Below, piece by piece: positions 49,942 to 57,982 of a stretch of DNA of 64,000 bases. Position numbers and translations under genes: made by a program. Numbering within the stretch: the first letter of the stretch is position 1; each line of letters begins with the position of its first letter. The notes under the pieces were generated by a model. That model had not been told where the DNA came from and did no database searches. It saw only the letters and a program-made list of their open reading frames with translations. The DNA is taken from NCBI RefSeq assembly GCF_052118625.1, contig NZ_JBQKGW010000010.1, positions 1-64,000 on the forward strand, in the 5' to 3' direction. This DNA is from Porcincola sp945869225 (GTDB taxonomy: Bacteria; Bacillota; Clostridia; Lachnospirales; Lachnospiraceae).

Positions 49942-51093
49942 TCAGTCCTTGTCCCATTCAGCTTTGATATGCTCGATCACACTCTTCTGCACATCCAGGA
50001 TCTCCTGTACCGTCGGATTCGGAATCACCTGATGCATGCTGCAGCATTCCTCGATGATTTCATAAATCTGAAGGAAGGAAATCCTTCTATCCAGGAACCG
50101 TGCGACAGCCGCCTCATTGGCCGCATTGAAAACTGCCGGCATCGAGCCGCCCTTCTTCATCGCGTCATATGCAAGCGGAAGCCCTCTGAAGGTTTCCATG
50201 TCCGGACGGGCAAAGCTGATGCTCCCGATTTGAAACAGCTCCAGACGCTCTGTCTCCATCGGCCGCCTGTCCGGATAAAACATCGCATACTGTATCGGAA
50301 GGCGCATGTCCGGCATCCCCATCTGCGCGATTACCGCTCCGTCCGCAAACTGAACGGCTGAATGGACGATGCTCTGCCTCTGGATCACCACCTCGACCTG
50401 ATCTGCCGTGACGGAGAACAGCCAGCCTGCCTCCATGACCTCGAGTCCTTTGTTTACCAGCGTGGCAGAGTCAATCGTGATCTTCCTTCCCATATTCCAG
50501 TTCGGATTCTTCAAGGCATCCGAAACGGTAACCCTTTCGAGCGCTTCCCGGCTGTATCCGTAGAACGGCCCTCCCGAGCAGGTCAGAAGAATCTTCTCGA
50601 TCCGCCCGGGATTTTCGCCGTTCAGACACTGAAAGATGGCGGAATGTTCCGAATCGACCGGATAAAGATGCACATGGTACTGCCGAATCAGAGGCATGAT
50701 CAGATGACCGGCACAGACCAGTGTCTCCTTGTTTGCGAGGGCAATGTCCTTTCCCTCCCGGATTGCCGCGATGGTCGGGATTATTCCGATCATGCCGACG
50801 ATCGCACCAAACACAAGGTCTGCTTCCTGAACCGTCGCGGCCTCAATCAGACCTTCCATCCCGGAGACAATCCGGACGGATGTATCCGCAACTTTCTGTC
50901 TCAGCTCGCGCGCGTCCGCCTCGTCCCAGACCGCTGCGATACGCGGCTCAAACTCCCGGATCTGTTCCTCCAGTTTCCGGATGTTCCTTCCCGCTGCCAG
51001 CGCCGCCACCTTCACATCCTTCTGATGTCTGACCACATCCAGCGTCTGTGTTCCGATGGAGCCCGTACTCCCAAGTATCGATATCGTTTTCAT
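49942..51093 (-). CDS. dxr: 1-deoxy-D-xylulose-5-phosphate reductoisomerase
   Basis: NADPH enzyme forming 2-C-methylerythritol 4-phosphate, the committed step of the non-mevalonate isoprenoid pathway. NADPH site ISILGSTGSIGTQTLDVV near residues 4-21; ALANKETLVCAG near 118; metal and substrate loops PVDSEHSAIFQCL near 143-155, GRKITIDSATLVNKGLEVME near 200-219, and MPDMRLPIQYAMFYP. Length 383 aa is normal. The upstream cdsA gene ends in a terminator 114 nt before its start, so dxr-rseP may be expressed separately from the rest of the block. Confidence 0.97.
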   Translation of the reverse strand: MKTISILGSTGSIGTQTLDVVRHQKDVKVAALAAGRNIRKLEEQIREFEPRIAAVWDEADARELRQKVADTSVRIVSGMEGLIEAATVQEADLVFGAIVGMIGIIPTIAAIREGKDIALANKETLVCAGHLIMPLIRQYHVHLYPVDSEHSAIFQCLNGENPGRIEKILLTCSGGPFYGYSREALERVTVSDALKNPNWNMGRKITIDSATLVNKGLEVMEAGWLFSVTADQVEVVIQRQSIVHSAVQFADGAVIAQMGMPDMRLPIQYAMFYPDRRPMETERLELFQIGSISFARPDMETFRGLPLAYDAMKKGGSMPAVFNAANEAAVARFLDRRISFLQIYEIIEECCSMHQVIPNPTVQEILDVQKSVIEHIKAEWDKD

Positions 51094-51206
51094 CTCTCTT
51101 CCTCCAAAAACCGGATCCTCCGCGGATACCCCTGTCCTGCTCGATTCGGCGGCTCCGACATGATCTCGCGCTCCGCACTCGATGATGAACGGTCACCCTT
51201 ACAAAA

Positions 51207-51233
51207 ACAGCCCGGAAGAGTCTTCCGGGCTGT
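51207..51233 (-). terminator. Terminator after cdsA
   Basis: Perfect 13-bp palindromic arms ACAGCCCGGAAGA/TCTTCCGGGCTGT around one base, followed on the minus strand by TTTTGTAAG. It lies 41 nt after the cdsA stop and before dxr. Confidence 0.88.
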
Positions 51234-51273
51234 CAGTCTTCCACCTTCTGCTCTGGAATCTCAGATTCCCGGA

Positions 51274-52104
51274 TCAGAACCGCAGGACGCTGCAGAGAAA
51301 ATAAATGATCGGTGCCGTAATGATCACAGAGTCAAAGCGATCCAGAATTCCGCCGTGTCCCGGAATCAGATGACCGTAATCTTTGATCTCCATGTTGCGC
51401 TTGATCGCCGAAGCCGCCAGATCACCAACCATGGAAATCAGCGCGCCGATGGCGCACACCACTATATACACAAGAACGACATTGATATCCGCGCTAACCT
51501 TCCCTCTGATGCAGGCCCCATAGATTCCGCCGAAAAGCGCCGCACCGATGACACCTCCGACTGCGCCCTCGACCGATTTCTTCGGACTGAGCACCGGTGC
51601 CATCTTATGTCTGCCAAACAGCCGGCCAACGCAGTAAGCCGACGTATCGCATCCCCAGGAGCACAGCAGGATCAGCCATACATGCCATCTTCCATCCGGA
51701 AGCTCCCTCGTCTGATAGATGAAGCTCAGGCAGACAGCCACATACACGATGCCGAAGAACGCAGCCATCACCTGATCTGCATGATACTTCGGATAGGTAA
51801 ATACATATACAAAGAGCAGAATGATCAATCCCGCTGCCAGAAAGGAAACGTAAAAATGGTCAAAGCGTTCACCATACACATGTCCGAGCCATACTGCCAC
51901 ATACCAGAGCACCGCCCCGGCATAGGCTGCGGTGGTCAGGCTGTTCGTCCCCTTCTCTCTGATCTTTACCGTGCGGAATAATTCAAACATCCCGATCAGC
52001 GAGATAGCAAGCATCGTCAGGAGAAGCAGAGGTCCTCCCACATGATTCACCAGAAGCGCAATCGCAACCAGCACAATTCCGCTTATGAGCCGTGTCACAA
52101 ACAT
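51274..52104 (-). CDS. cdsA: Phosphatidate cytidylyltransferase
   Basis: Integral-membrane enzyme forming CDP-diacylglycerol for phospholipid synthesis. About eight hydrophobic helices; the family signature reads SVEGAVGGVIGAALFGGIYG with the upstream DTSAYCVGRLFGRHKMAPV and SPKKS near 155-185, and GDLAASAIKRNMEIKDYG then IPGHGGILDRFDSVII near 223-257. Length 276 aa. It starts 14 nt after uppS in the standard order. Confidence 0.95.
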   Translation of the reverse strand: MFVTRLISGIVLVAIALLVNHVGGPLLLLTMLAISLIGMFELFRTVKIREKGTNSLTTAAYAGAVLWYVAVWLGHVYGERFDHFYVSFLAAGLIILLFVYVFTYPKYHADQVMAAFFGIVYVAVCLSFIYQTRELPDGRWHVWLILLCSWGCDTSAYCVGRLFGRHKMAPVLSPKKSVEGAVGGVIGAALFGGIYGACIRGKVSADINVVLVYIVVCAIGALISMVGDLAASAIKRNMEIKDYGHLIPGHGGILDRFDSVIITAPIIYFLCSVLRF

Positions 52105-52118
52105 CTTTCTTCTCCTTT

Positions 52119-52868
52119 TCAGCCTCTATGAAGCCTTGCTTCCTGCGGGCTGTCCTCTTCTCCTGCGTTGAGGCCTCCAAAACGGCGGGTTCTCTGCTGA
52201 TAAACCTCCACTGCCTTCTCTAGATCCTTTCTGGAAAAGTCCGGCCAGGGCACATCGGTAAAGTAAAGCTCGGCATAGGCCAGCTGCCACAGCAGATAGT
52301 TGCTAAGCCGCTGTTCCCCCGCTGTCCGGATCAGAAGATCCGGATCCGGAATATCGGCCGTATCGAGCATCGCCGAAAACGAATCCTCCGTAATCTCGTC
52401 CAGAGAGCAGATGGAACCGTCCCTGTATGCCTGCGCCGTACGTCGCACAGCCCGCACGATCTCATCCCTGCTGCCATAGTTGAGCGCCAGCTGGAAATTC
52501 AGTCCCGTGTTGTTTTTGGATGACTCGACCAGTTCCCTCAGACTTGCCTGAAGCTGTGCGTCAAGCGCCGTCGGATCCCCGATCACCCGGCATCTCATGT
52601 TGTTTTCCCTTGCCTGCCGGATACAGGTCCGTGTGTAGCTGTGAAACAGCTTCATCAGAGACGTGACCTCCTCAGGATTCCGCCTCCAGTTCTCCGTTGA
52701 AAACAGGTAGACGGTCAGATACTGAATTCCCATGTCATCTGCCGCGCGACAGATGGTCTCGACATTCGCCGCTCCGCGGACATGTCCGTAATTCCTTGGC
52801 ATTCTTCTGGACTTTGCCCAGCGTCCGTTTCCATCGAGGATGATTGCTACATGACGCGGTACATCCAT
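52119..52868 (-). CDS. uppS: Isoprenyl transferase (undecaprenyl diphosphate synthase)
   Basis: cis-Prenyltransferase making the C55 carrier lipid of wall synthesis. Seen: VAIILDGNGRWAKSRRMPRN with YGHVRGAANVE near residues 7-35, YLTVYLFSTENWRRNPEEV near 60-78, FQLALNYGSRDEIVRAVR near 140, and PDLLIRTAGEQRLSNYLLWQ with LAYAELYFTDVPWPDF near 190-225. Length 249 aa. The ATG at 52868 has GGAGG 7 nt upstream; an in-frame start six codons earlier overlaps it and is not preferred. It leads into cdsA. Confidence 0.96.
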   Translation of the reverse strand: MDVPRHVAIILDGNGRWAKSRRMPRNYGHVRGAANVETICRAADDMGIQYLTVYLFSTENWRRNPEEVTSLMKLFHSYTRTCIRQARENNMRCRVIGDPTALDAQLQASLRELVESSKNNTGLNFQLALNYGSRDEIVRAVRRTAQAYRDGSICSLDEITEDSFSAMLDTADIPDPDLLIRTAGEQRLSNYLLWQLAYAELYFTDVPWPDFSRKDLEKAVEVYQQRTRRFGGLNAGEEDSPQEARLHRG

Positions 52869-52990
52869 GCTGATTCCTCCCTGCATCCGATGTCAGGGCC
52901 ATTCTCCAACAGTCCCGGCATCCATTCAGCCGCCTGAACGGTGACCTTTTCCTGACAGCTCTTCCAGTCCGCAGTCAGTCCGTGCGGTCC

Positions 52991-53029
52991 TGCGCGATCA
53001 GGCTGCGCGATCAGGCTGTGCGATTCTGC
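52991..53029. repeat. Short tandem repeat next to frr
   Basis: TGCGCGATCAGGC occurs twice in direct contact (52991-53003 and 53004-53016), followed by a diverged copy TGTGCGATTCTGC (53017-53029), four nt from the frr stop on its 3' side. It looks like slippage-generated spacer DNA between frr and uppS. Confidence 0.8.
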
Positions 53030-53033
53030 CTGG

Positions 53034-53582
53034 TCAGACGGTCATGACTTCCTTCGTCTTTGCCTCGATCGCCTTGTCGATCTCCTTGATCTTCTTGTCC
53101 GTCTCTTTCTGAAGATCATCCTGCAGATCCGCCAGCTCATCCTCCGAGATCTCATCCTTCAGCTTCTTGAAAGCCTTGTCGGCATCCCTGCGGATGTTCC
53201 GGATGGCAACCTTCGCCGCCTCGCCCTTTTTCTTGACCTCCTTGGAAAGCTCTTTTCTTCTCTCCTCTGTAAGCTCCGGGAAGATCAGGCGGATCACCTT
53301 TCCATCCGTCGTCGGGTTGATTCCGATATCGGACATGTTGATGGCCTTGATGATGGCCTTTACCATAGACGGCTCCCAGGGTGCGATCTGAAGAATCCGT
53401 GCCTCCGGCACCGTAATATTTCCCACCTGAGAAACCGGAACCTCAGAGCCGTAGTACTCGACACGGACACGGCTCAGAACGGCCGGATTCGCGCGTCCGG
53501 CACGCACGGTCTTGAAATCCTCCTCCATTGACTCATAGGTCTTTCTCATCTTCTCTGCGAAAGGCTGTATTCTGCTGTCCAT
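53034..53582 (-). CDS. frr: Ribosome recycling factor
   Basis: Splits post-termination ribosomes with EF-G. The three-helix domain and beta/alpha domain are clear: MRKTYESMEEDFKTVRAGRA with NPAVLSRVRVEYYG near 13-46, the RRF signature ANPTT-like region INPTTDGKVIRLIFPELTEE near 100-119, and IRNIRRDADKAFKKL near 135. Length 182 aa. The ATG at 53582 has AAGGAGG 8 nt upstream, which decides it over a start six codons earlier. It follows pyrH. Confidence 0.97.
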   Translation of the reverse strand: MDSRIQPFAEKMRKTYESMEEDFKTVRAGRANPAVLSRVRVEYYGSEVPVSQVGNITVPEARILQIAPWEPSMVKAIIKAINMSDIGINPTTDGKVIRLIFPELTEERRKELSKEVKKKGEAAKVAIRNIRRDADKAFKKLKDEISEDELADLQDDLQKETDKKIKEIDKAIEAKTKEVMTV

Positions 53583-53663
53583 ACCTGTTTCCTCCTTCAT
53601 GCGGCGCCTCCTGAGGCGCTCATAGCTCGTTGTATTTCCCTCTTTTGTCCCGGCGCCGTTTTT

Positions 53664-54359
53664 TCAGACTGTGACATAGGTTCCGTCAGACTGCCCTCTG
53701 GCCGCCTTCAGGATACTTTCCTCCTCATTCAGCCCGAACACCAGCATCGGCATATGATTCTCTCTTGCCAGAATCGAGGCCGTCATATCCACGACACCCA
53801 GGTCCTTTCTGATCACCTCATCGATTGAAATTTCCCGATATTTTCTGGCCTCCGGATTCTCCTTCGGATCGGAGTCATAAACGCCGTCAACCGACTTCGC
53901 CAGGAGGATCATGTCCGCCTCGATCTCGATCGCGCGCAGCAGCGTCCCCGTATCTGTCGAGAAGTACGGATGTCCGATTCCGCCTGCAAAGAAGACAATC
54001 TCTCCCTTTTCCAGCGCCGACACGGCTGCATCCTTCGAAAACAGCTCCGTGAATGCACCGACCTGGAAGGGTGTCATCACATGCGTCTGAAGCCCCTCAG
54101 ACCGGAAAATTTCCGATACGTAAAGACAGTTCATGACCGTTGCCAGCATGCCGATCTCATCCGCCTTCGTCCGATCCATATGTTCGCTGGATCTTCCTCT
54201 CCAGAAGTTTCCACCGCCGGTCACGATTCCGATCTGTATGCCCTCGTCATGCAGCGTTTTCACCTGCCTGGCAATGCCTGCGACCGTCTCCTCGTCAAAC
54301 CCTGTTTTTCTGCTGCCTGCGAGTGCCTCCCCGCTCAGCTTTAAAAGTACCCGTTTCAT
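53664..54359 (-). CDS. pyrH: UMP kinase
   Basis: Bacterial-type uridylate kinase converting UMP to UDP, amino acid kinase fold. Seen: KRVLLKLSGEALAG at the N-terminus, GIVTGGGNFWRGRSSEHMDR near 45-64, DEIGMLATVMNCLYVSEIFR near 67-86, FAGGIGHPYFSTDTGTLLRA near 124-143, and LAKSVDGVYDSDPKENPEAR near 154-173. Length 231 aa. It begins the pyrH-frr-uppS-cdsA-dxr-rseP block; tsf and rpsB, which often precede it, are absent. An about 100-nt gap separates it from the envelope operon upstream. Confidence 0.96.
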   Translation of the reverse strand: MKRVLLKLSGEALAGSRKTGFDEETVAGIARQVKTLHDEGIQIGIVTGGGNFWRGRSSEHMDRTKADEIGMLATVMNCLYVSEIFRSEGLQTHVMTPFQVGAFTELFSKDAAVSALEKGEIVFFAGGIGHPYFSTDTGTLLRAIEIEADMILLAKSVDGVYDSDPKENPEARKYREISIDEVIRKDLGVVDMTASILARENHMPMLVFGLNEEESILKAARGQSDGTYVTV

Positions 54360-54460
54360 GTTCTTGCCTCCGACTTTTGCTTATTAGCACAAGTTTACCA
54401 TAGAGACAGCTCTGATGTCATCCATTCATCGGCCGCCCACATTTTCATCTGAGCGGAGCT

Positions 54461-55747
54461 CTACACCTCGCAGACAATCATCCGGAGCTTCCCGTTCTTG
54501 TCCGGCGGAATGACCTTCATCCATTCGAACTCAAACCGGAACGGCTTCTTGAAGATCTGGTTCAGATTCGTCTCAAGGTACGTCTCAAGCTCCTTCTCCG
54601 TCATCCTGGCCTTCTCGTCCCGGACGATCTGCACATGGATCAGGTCGTAGCTTTTCTGGATGAACCGGATCTGGAGGATATCCGCACAGTGTGCGATAAC
54701 CGGTGTTACCTCGAAGAAGCTGGTCACCCGGCCATCCTCGTAGCGGAAATAATCATTCAGCCGGCCCTCAACCTCTGTGATGAAATGAACGCCTCCCTTT
54801 ACCTTCATGACCGCCCGGTCTCCGACCTCGTAGTTGATCAGCGGCAGATCGGTCTTGTACAGCGGCGTAATGACAACCCTTCCCCGCTGGCAGAGCTTCC
54901 CCGCATCGTCGACCACATTCACGACAAACGAATCGTTGTGAACCACGTAATAATCCTTGTCAGGCAGCCGGATCATCGCTGCCCCGGTCTCCGCCGTTCC
55001 GTAGGAATCGATGATCCCCGGGCCCAGCACTTCCTTGAACAGCTTCCGGTCATTTTCCGTCACCTTCTCCGAGATGGCGTCATAGAACTTCGGATGCCAG
55101 ACCTTCTTCCCCGTCCGGTGCGCGTACAGAACGAAGCGCATCATTTCCGTCTTGTTCATGTACAGCCAGTCCGGTCTGTACGCATTGATGGCATCTATGA
55201 TCTCCTGTTCGGAGGCATACTGATTGACAAACCTGTGTCTGAAGACACCAAACCGTTGAAGAAAGGTGTCTCTTCCGCCTGCATTCTCATCGTGAGCATT
55301 GATCCGGCTCATCGTCTTTCCGGTCAGCGGGTTATAGCCCGCCACCAGCATGACCCGGTACCAGTTTGCCTTCATGTAGGCCTTCTCTTTTGGGGAAAAC
55401 AGAACCGAGACCGGCTTCCCGGTCGATCCGGAGGTTGTATCACAGATCCAGTCCTTGTACTGCGGCTGATCCTTCAGGCCGCCCATCCATGTTCTGAGCT
55501 CATCCTTCGTCAGAACCGGAAGCTTCGTCAGATCGTCCCCGGTCCGGATATCCTCTGGACTGAGTCCTGCCCGGTCAAACCGTTCCTTATAAAACGGAAT
55601 CTCATATGCCCGCCTTGCAAGCGCCTGCACCCGTTCGTTCTGAAGCTTCATCACATGGGTGAAGTCCTTCGGTATCCGATGTGCCATCTTCGGCAGATCG
55701 GAGAACAGGTACAGATTCATCCATTTCTTCTCTCCTGCTGCGTCCAT
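54461..55747 (-). CDS. PaaK/CapK-like adenylate-forming ligase
   Basis: Phenylacetate-CoA-ligase-like (coenzyme F390 synthetase/CapK group) adenylating enzyme, 428 aa. Seen: the N-terminal LARRAYEIPFYKERFDRAGL, the LPVLTKDELRT family element, the AMP-binding loop CDTTSGSTGKPVSVLFSPKE near 103-122, IIDSYGTAETGAAMI near 245, GRVVITPLYKTDLPLINYEV with GDRAV near 295-318, and a C-terminal ACP-like fold domain. Relatives occur in capsule and surface polysaccharide clusters, where they may activate an acid for attachment. Its ATG overlaps the ATP-grasp stop by one base. It is last of the five-gene envelope operon. Confidence 0.82.
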   Translation of the reverse strand: MDAAGEKKWMNLYLFSDLPKMAHRIPKDFTHVMKLQNERVQALARRAYEIPFYKERFDRAGLSPEDIRTGDDLTKLPVLTKDELRTWMGGLKDQPQYKDWICDTTSGSTGKPVSVLFSPKEKAYMKANWYRVMLVAGYNPLTGKTMSRINAHDENAGGRDTFLQRFGVFRHRFVNQYASEQEIIDAINAYRPDWLYMNKTEMMRFVLYAHRTGKKVWHPKFYDAISEKVTENDRKLFKEVLGPGIIDSYGTAETGAAMIRLPDKDYYVVHNDSFVVNVVDDAGKLCQRGRVVITPLYKTDLPLINYEVGDRAVMKVKGGVHFITEVEGRLNDYFRYEDGRVTSFFEVTPVIAHCADILQIRFIQKSYDLIHVQIVRDEKARMTEKELETYLETNLNQIFKKPFRFEFEWMKVIPPDKNGKLRMIVCEV

Positions 55748-56925
55748 CAGCTGACCCCTATCTCAATATGCTCCAGTGCCTTGTCAAGAGCGGCTGTCGC
55801 CTCCGCGAGCGTGCCGCCCTTTGTAATCACATGGCCGATGCGGTTCGGACCGACATGGAATTTTTTCACAGTGTCGCCGACCGTATAGTCAAACTTGACC
55901 TCGACGATATGCTCACTGTCTTTCGGGTTTCGGTTCGCCAGCGAGAAGATCGTGCCGTCTCGGTCGCTCATCAAAAGCTTCGACGCGTTCGGAACCGCCT
56001 TGTCCGTTGGGAAATCCGGCTTCTGACCCAGCGCGACCTGGATGATCTTTCGGTAATAATCATAGCCATAGTAGATCGAGACGAGCTCTGCCAGACAGGT
56101 CGCACCTGATCTCCCCCCAATCTCCAGAACGTACGTCCTGCCGTCCCTCATGATGAAGTCGCAGTTCACCGCACAGTTGTCGAGCTTCATCGCGCGGATC
56201 GCTTTCTCCGTCGTCTCGATGCAATCCCGCTCACCCTCCTCGGAAAGCGCGTACGGTGCGAAATGTCCGGCCGGCACCCCTGTGCTCCCAAGGAAGATAT
56301 AGTCGCCGTGCGGAAGGACAAACTGTACCTTTCCGTCCATCACAAAGGCCTGGGCGCCAAACTCCCGGCCAATGATGAACTCCTCCACAATGTAGTAATC
56401 CTTTCTTGTGAAGGACTGCGCATTCAGGATCGCCGCCTGCAGTCTGTCCGGGCTGTCGACTCTCGTGATCCCGCGGCTTCCGGAGGAATCCACGATCTTC
56501 ACAATCAGCGGATATTCCAGCCCTTTGATTTTCTCATTGACGTCCTCGTTGAAATAGACCTTGCGGTACTTTGCCGTCCGGACACCATTTGCCTCATAGG
56601 CCTGCTTCATCAAAACCTTGTCGCAGGCAATCTTCGCCGCCTCGTAGGAAATGCCCGAAAGGCCCAGGGCATCGTTGACGCGTCCGATTGTCATCACAGC
56701 GACATCGGTTCCGGCTGTGCAGATCCCGTCGATCTGACGCTCCTGTGCCGCCTTCAGGACTGCCTCAGAGTCAACCGTGTTGATATGGAGCACCTCGTCG
56801 GCATATCCGAATCCCGGGTAATTCCCCGGAATAGAGACGGCAATCGTGTAAATCCCCATCTCCCTGGCTGCCTTGATCAGCGGAACCTGATAGATTCCTG
56901 CACCCATGACCATCAGCTTTTTCAC
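55747..56925 (-). CDS. ATP-grasp domain protein of the YfhO operon
   Basis: ATP-grasp ligase, 392 aa, close paralogue of the protein at 42443-43651: KKLMVMGAGIYQVPLIKAAR, GFGYADEVLHINTVDSEAVL and ERQIDGICTAGTDVAVMTIG match it position by position. The ATP-binding stretch reads YPLIVKIVDSSGSRGITRVD near 140-159, EEFIIGREFGAQAFVMDGK near 182, and the Mg site CAVNCDFIMRDGRTYVLEIG with GRSGATC near 255-282. GTG start overlapping the GT2 stop (TAGTG). Placed between a GT2 and an AMP ligase, it may condense an amino acid or other carboxylate onto a sugar or lipid intermediate. Confidence 0.82.
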   Translation of the reverse strand: MKKLMVMGAGIYQVPLIKAAREMGIYTIAVSIPGNYPGFGYADEVLHINTVDSEAVLKAAQERQIDGICTAGTDVAVMTIGRVNDALGLSGISYEAAKIACDKVLMKQAYEANGVRTAKYRKVYFNEDVNEKIKGLEYPLIVKIVDSSGSRGITRVDSPDRLQAAILNAQSFTRKDYYIVEEFIIGREFGAQAFVMDGKVQFVLPHGDYIFLGSTGVPAGHFAPYALSEEGERDCIETTEKAIRAMKLDNCAVNCDFIMRDGRTYVLEIGGRSGATCLAELVSIYYGYDYYRKIIQVALGQKPDFPTDKAVPNASKLLMSDRDGTIFSLANRNPKDSEHIVEVKFDYTVGDTVKKFHVGPNRIGHVITKGGTLAEATAALDKALEHIEIGVS

Positions 56926-57935
56926 TATGTCTCACGCTCCTTTCTCCAATCCACACCCTTTTTCAACTCAAACTGCTGCCCGTCTTCATTGACCAGATAG
57001 GGCCTTTTCCCCCGTTCATCAATCTGCCGGACAACATACTGCGGATTATTACATAAACCAAGGAAGATACGGCCGATATACTCGCCGATCAGCCCCATAA
57101 ACATCAGAATCAGTCCGGAGAAGAAGAAGATCGATACCATAATCGAGGGCCATCCGATTGCTGTCACCGGTCTGACCAGCTTCCGGACAATCACGGCAAT
57201 GATGCCGACCAGCCCCACTGCCGCAAAGATATTCCCAAGCACCGTCGCCATCCGGAGGGGTACGATTGAAAATCCGATGATATTGCTCCAGAGCTGCACA
57301 AGTTTTCTGAAGGTATAGCCTGACTGCCCCTCCCGCCTCCGGAAATGCTCAACCGGAATGCAGCTGATGTTCCGCGTCACCCTCAGAAATACACCCTGAA
57401 GGTGCGTGTATGCACTCCTATACTGCACTGCATAGTCCCTGACAAACCGTCGAATGATCCAGAATGAGCTGGTCTTCATGTTTTTGGGCTTGTCCAGGAG
57501 GACACGTGTCGTCCACTGATTGAAGCGGCTTCCCCAGTTACGGAATTTGGAATGCTGCTTGTGTGGGTAATAACCGTATACGATGTCATATCCCTTTTTG
57601 ATCTCTGCCAAAAGCTTCGGCAGCTGCGTCGGACTGGTCTGTCCATCGTCATCCATGGATATGATAAAATCACCGGAGGCATAATTCAGCCCGGCCATGG
57701 TCGCGTTATGCTGTCCGGCGTTCTTGGCAAGCTCCACCACCCTGACATTGTCATAATCCTGCACCAGTCCGCGAAGTGCGCGCACTGTCGCCCCGTCATC
57801 CGGGCTGCAGTCGTCCACCAGGACAAACTCCAGCTCTCCGGCTTTCATTTTTTCAAACTGCTCCATCGTCTCCTCGACAACCTTCCGGATCGTCCTGGAC
57901 GATTTGTAGCAGGGAATCACAACTGTATATAACAT
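56925..57935 (-). CDS. GT2 glycosyltransferase of the YfhO operon, CsbB/GtrB-like
   Basis: Polyprenyl-phosphate glycosyltransferase candidate, 336 aa, paralogue of the protein at 41442-42434. GT-A motifs: YTVVIPCYKSSRTIRKVVEE, VDDCSPDDGATVRAL near 40, NAGQHNATMAGLNYASGDFI near 71, metal site MDDDGQTSPTQLPKLL near 93-108, and GQSGYTFRKLVQLWSNIIGF near 207. Two C-terminal helices (near 235-260 and 267-292) give the membrane anchor. In Bacillus and Listeria such an enzyme (CsbB) supplies undecaprenyl-P-GlcNAc to YfhO. GAGG lies 7 nt before ATG; 47 nt after the YfhO gene. Confidence 0.87.
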   Translation of the reverse strand: MLYTVVIPCYKSSRTIRKVVEETMEQFEKMKAGELEFVLVDDCSPDDGATVRALRGLVQDYDNVRVVELAKNAGQHNATMAGLNYASGDFIISMDDDGQTSPTQLPKLLAEIKKGYDIVYGYYPHKQHSKFRNWGSRFNQWTTRVLLDKPKNMKTSSFWIIRRFVRDYAVQYRSAYTHLQGVFLRVTRNISCIPVEHFRRREGQSGYTFRKLVQLWSNIIGFSIVPLRMATVLGNIFAAVGLVGIIAVIVRKLVRPVTAIGWPSIMVSIFFFSGLILMFMGLIGEYIGRIFLGLCNNPQYVVRQIDERGKRPYLVNEDGQQFELKKGVDWRKERET

Positions 57936-57982
57936 GAAAAAACCTCTATATCCGGCTGAAAACCAGCCTGAAGTCTACCAGA

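Noticed and set aside
50362..51981. 539-codon open frame on the plus strand spanning dxr and cdsA
   Set aside because: It runs antisense across two recognised genes and their terminator; no motif is visible and no ribosome site or promoter serves it.
54635..55888. 417-codon open frame on the plus strand
   Set aside because: It is antisense to the CapK-like and ATP-grasp genes, whose overlapping stop/start and family motifs are convincing.
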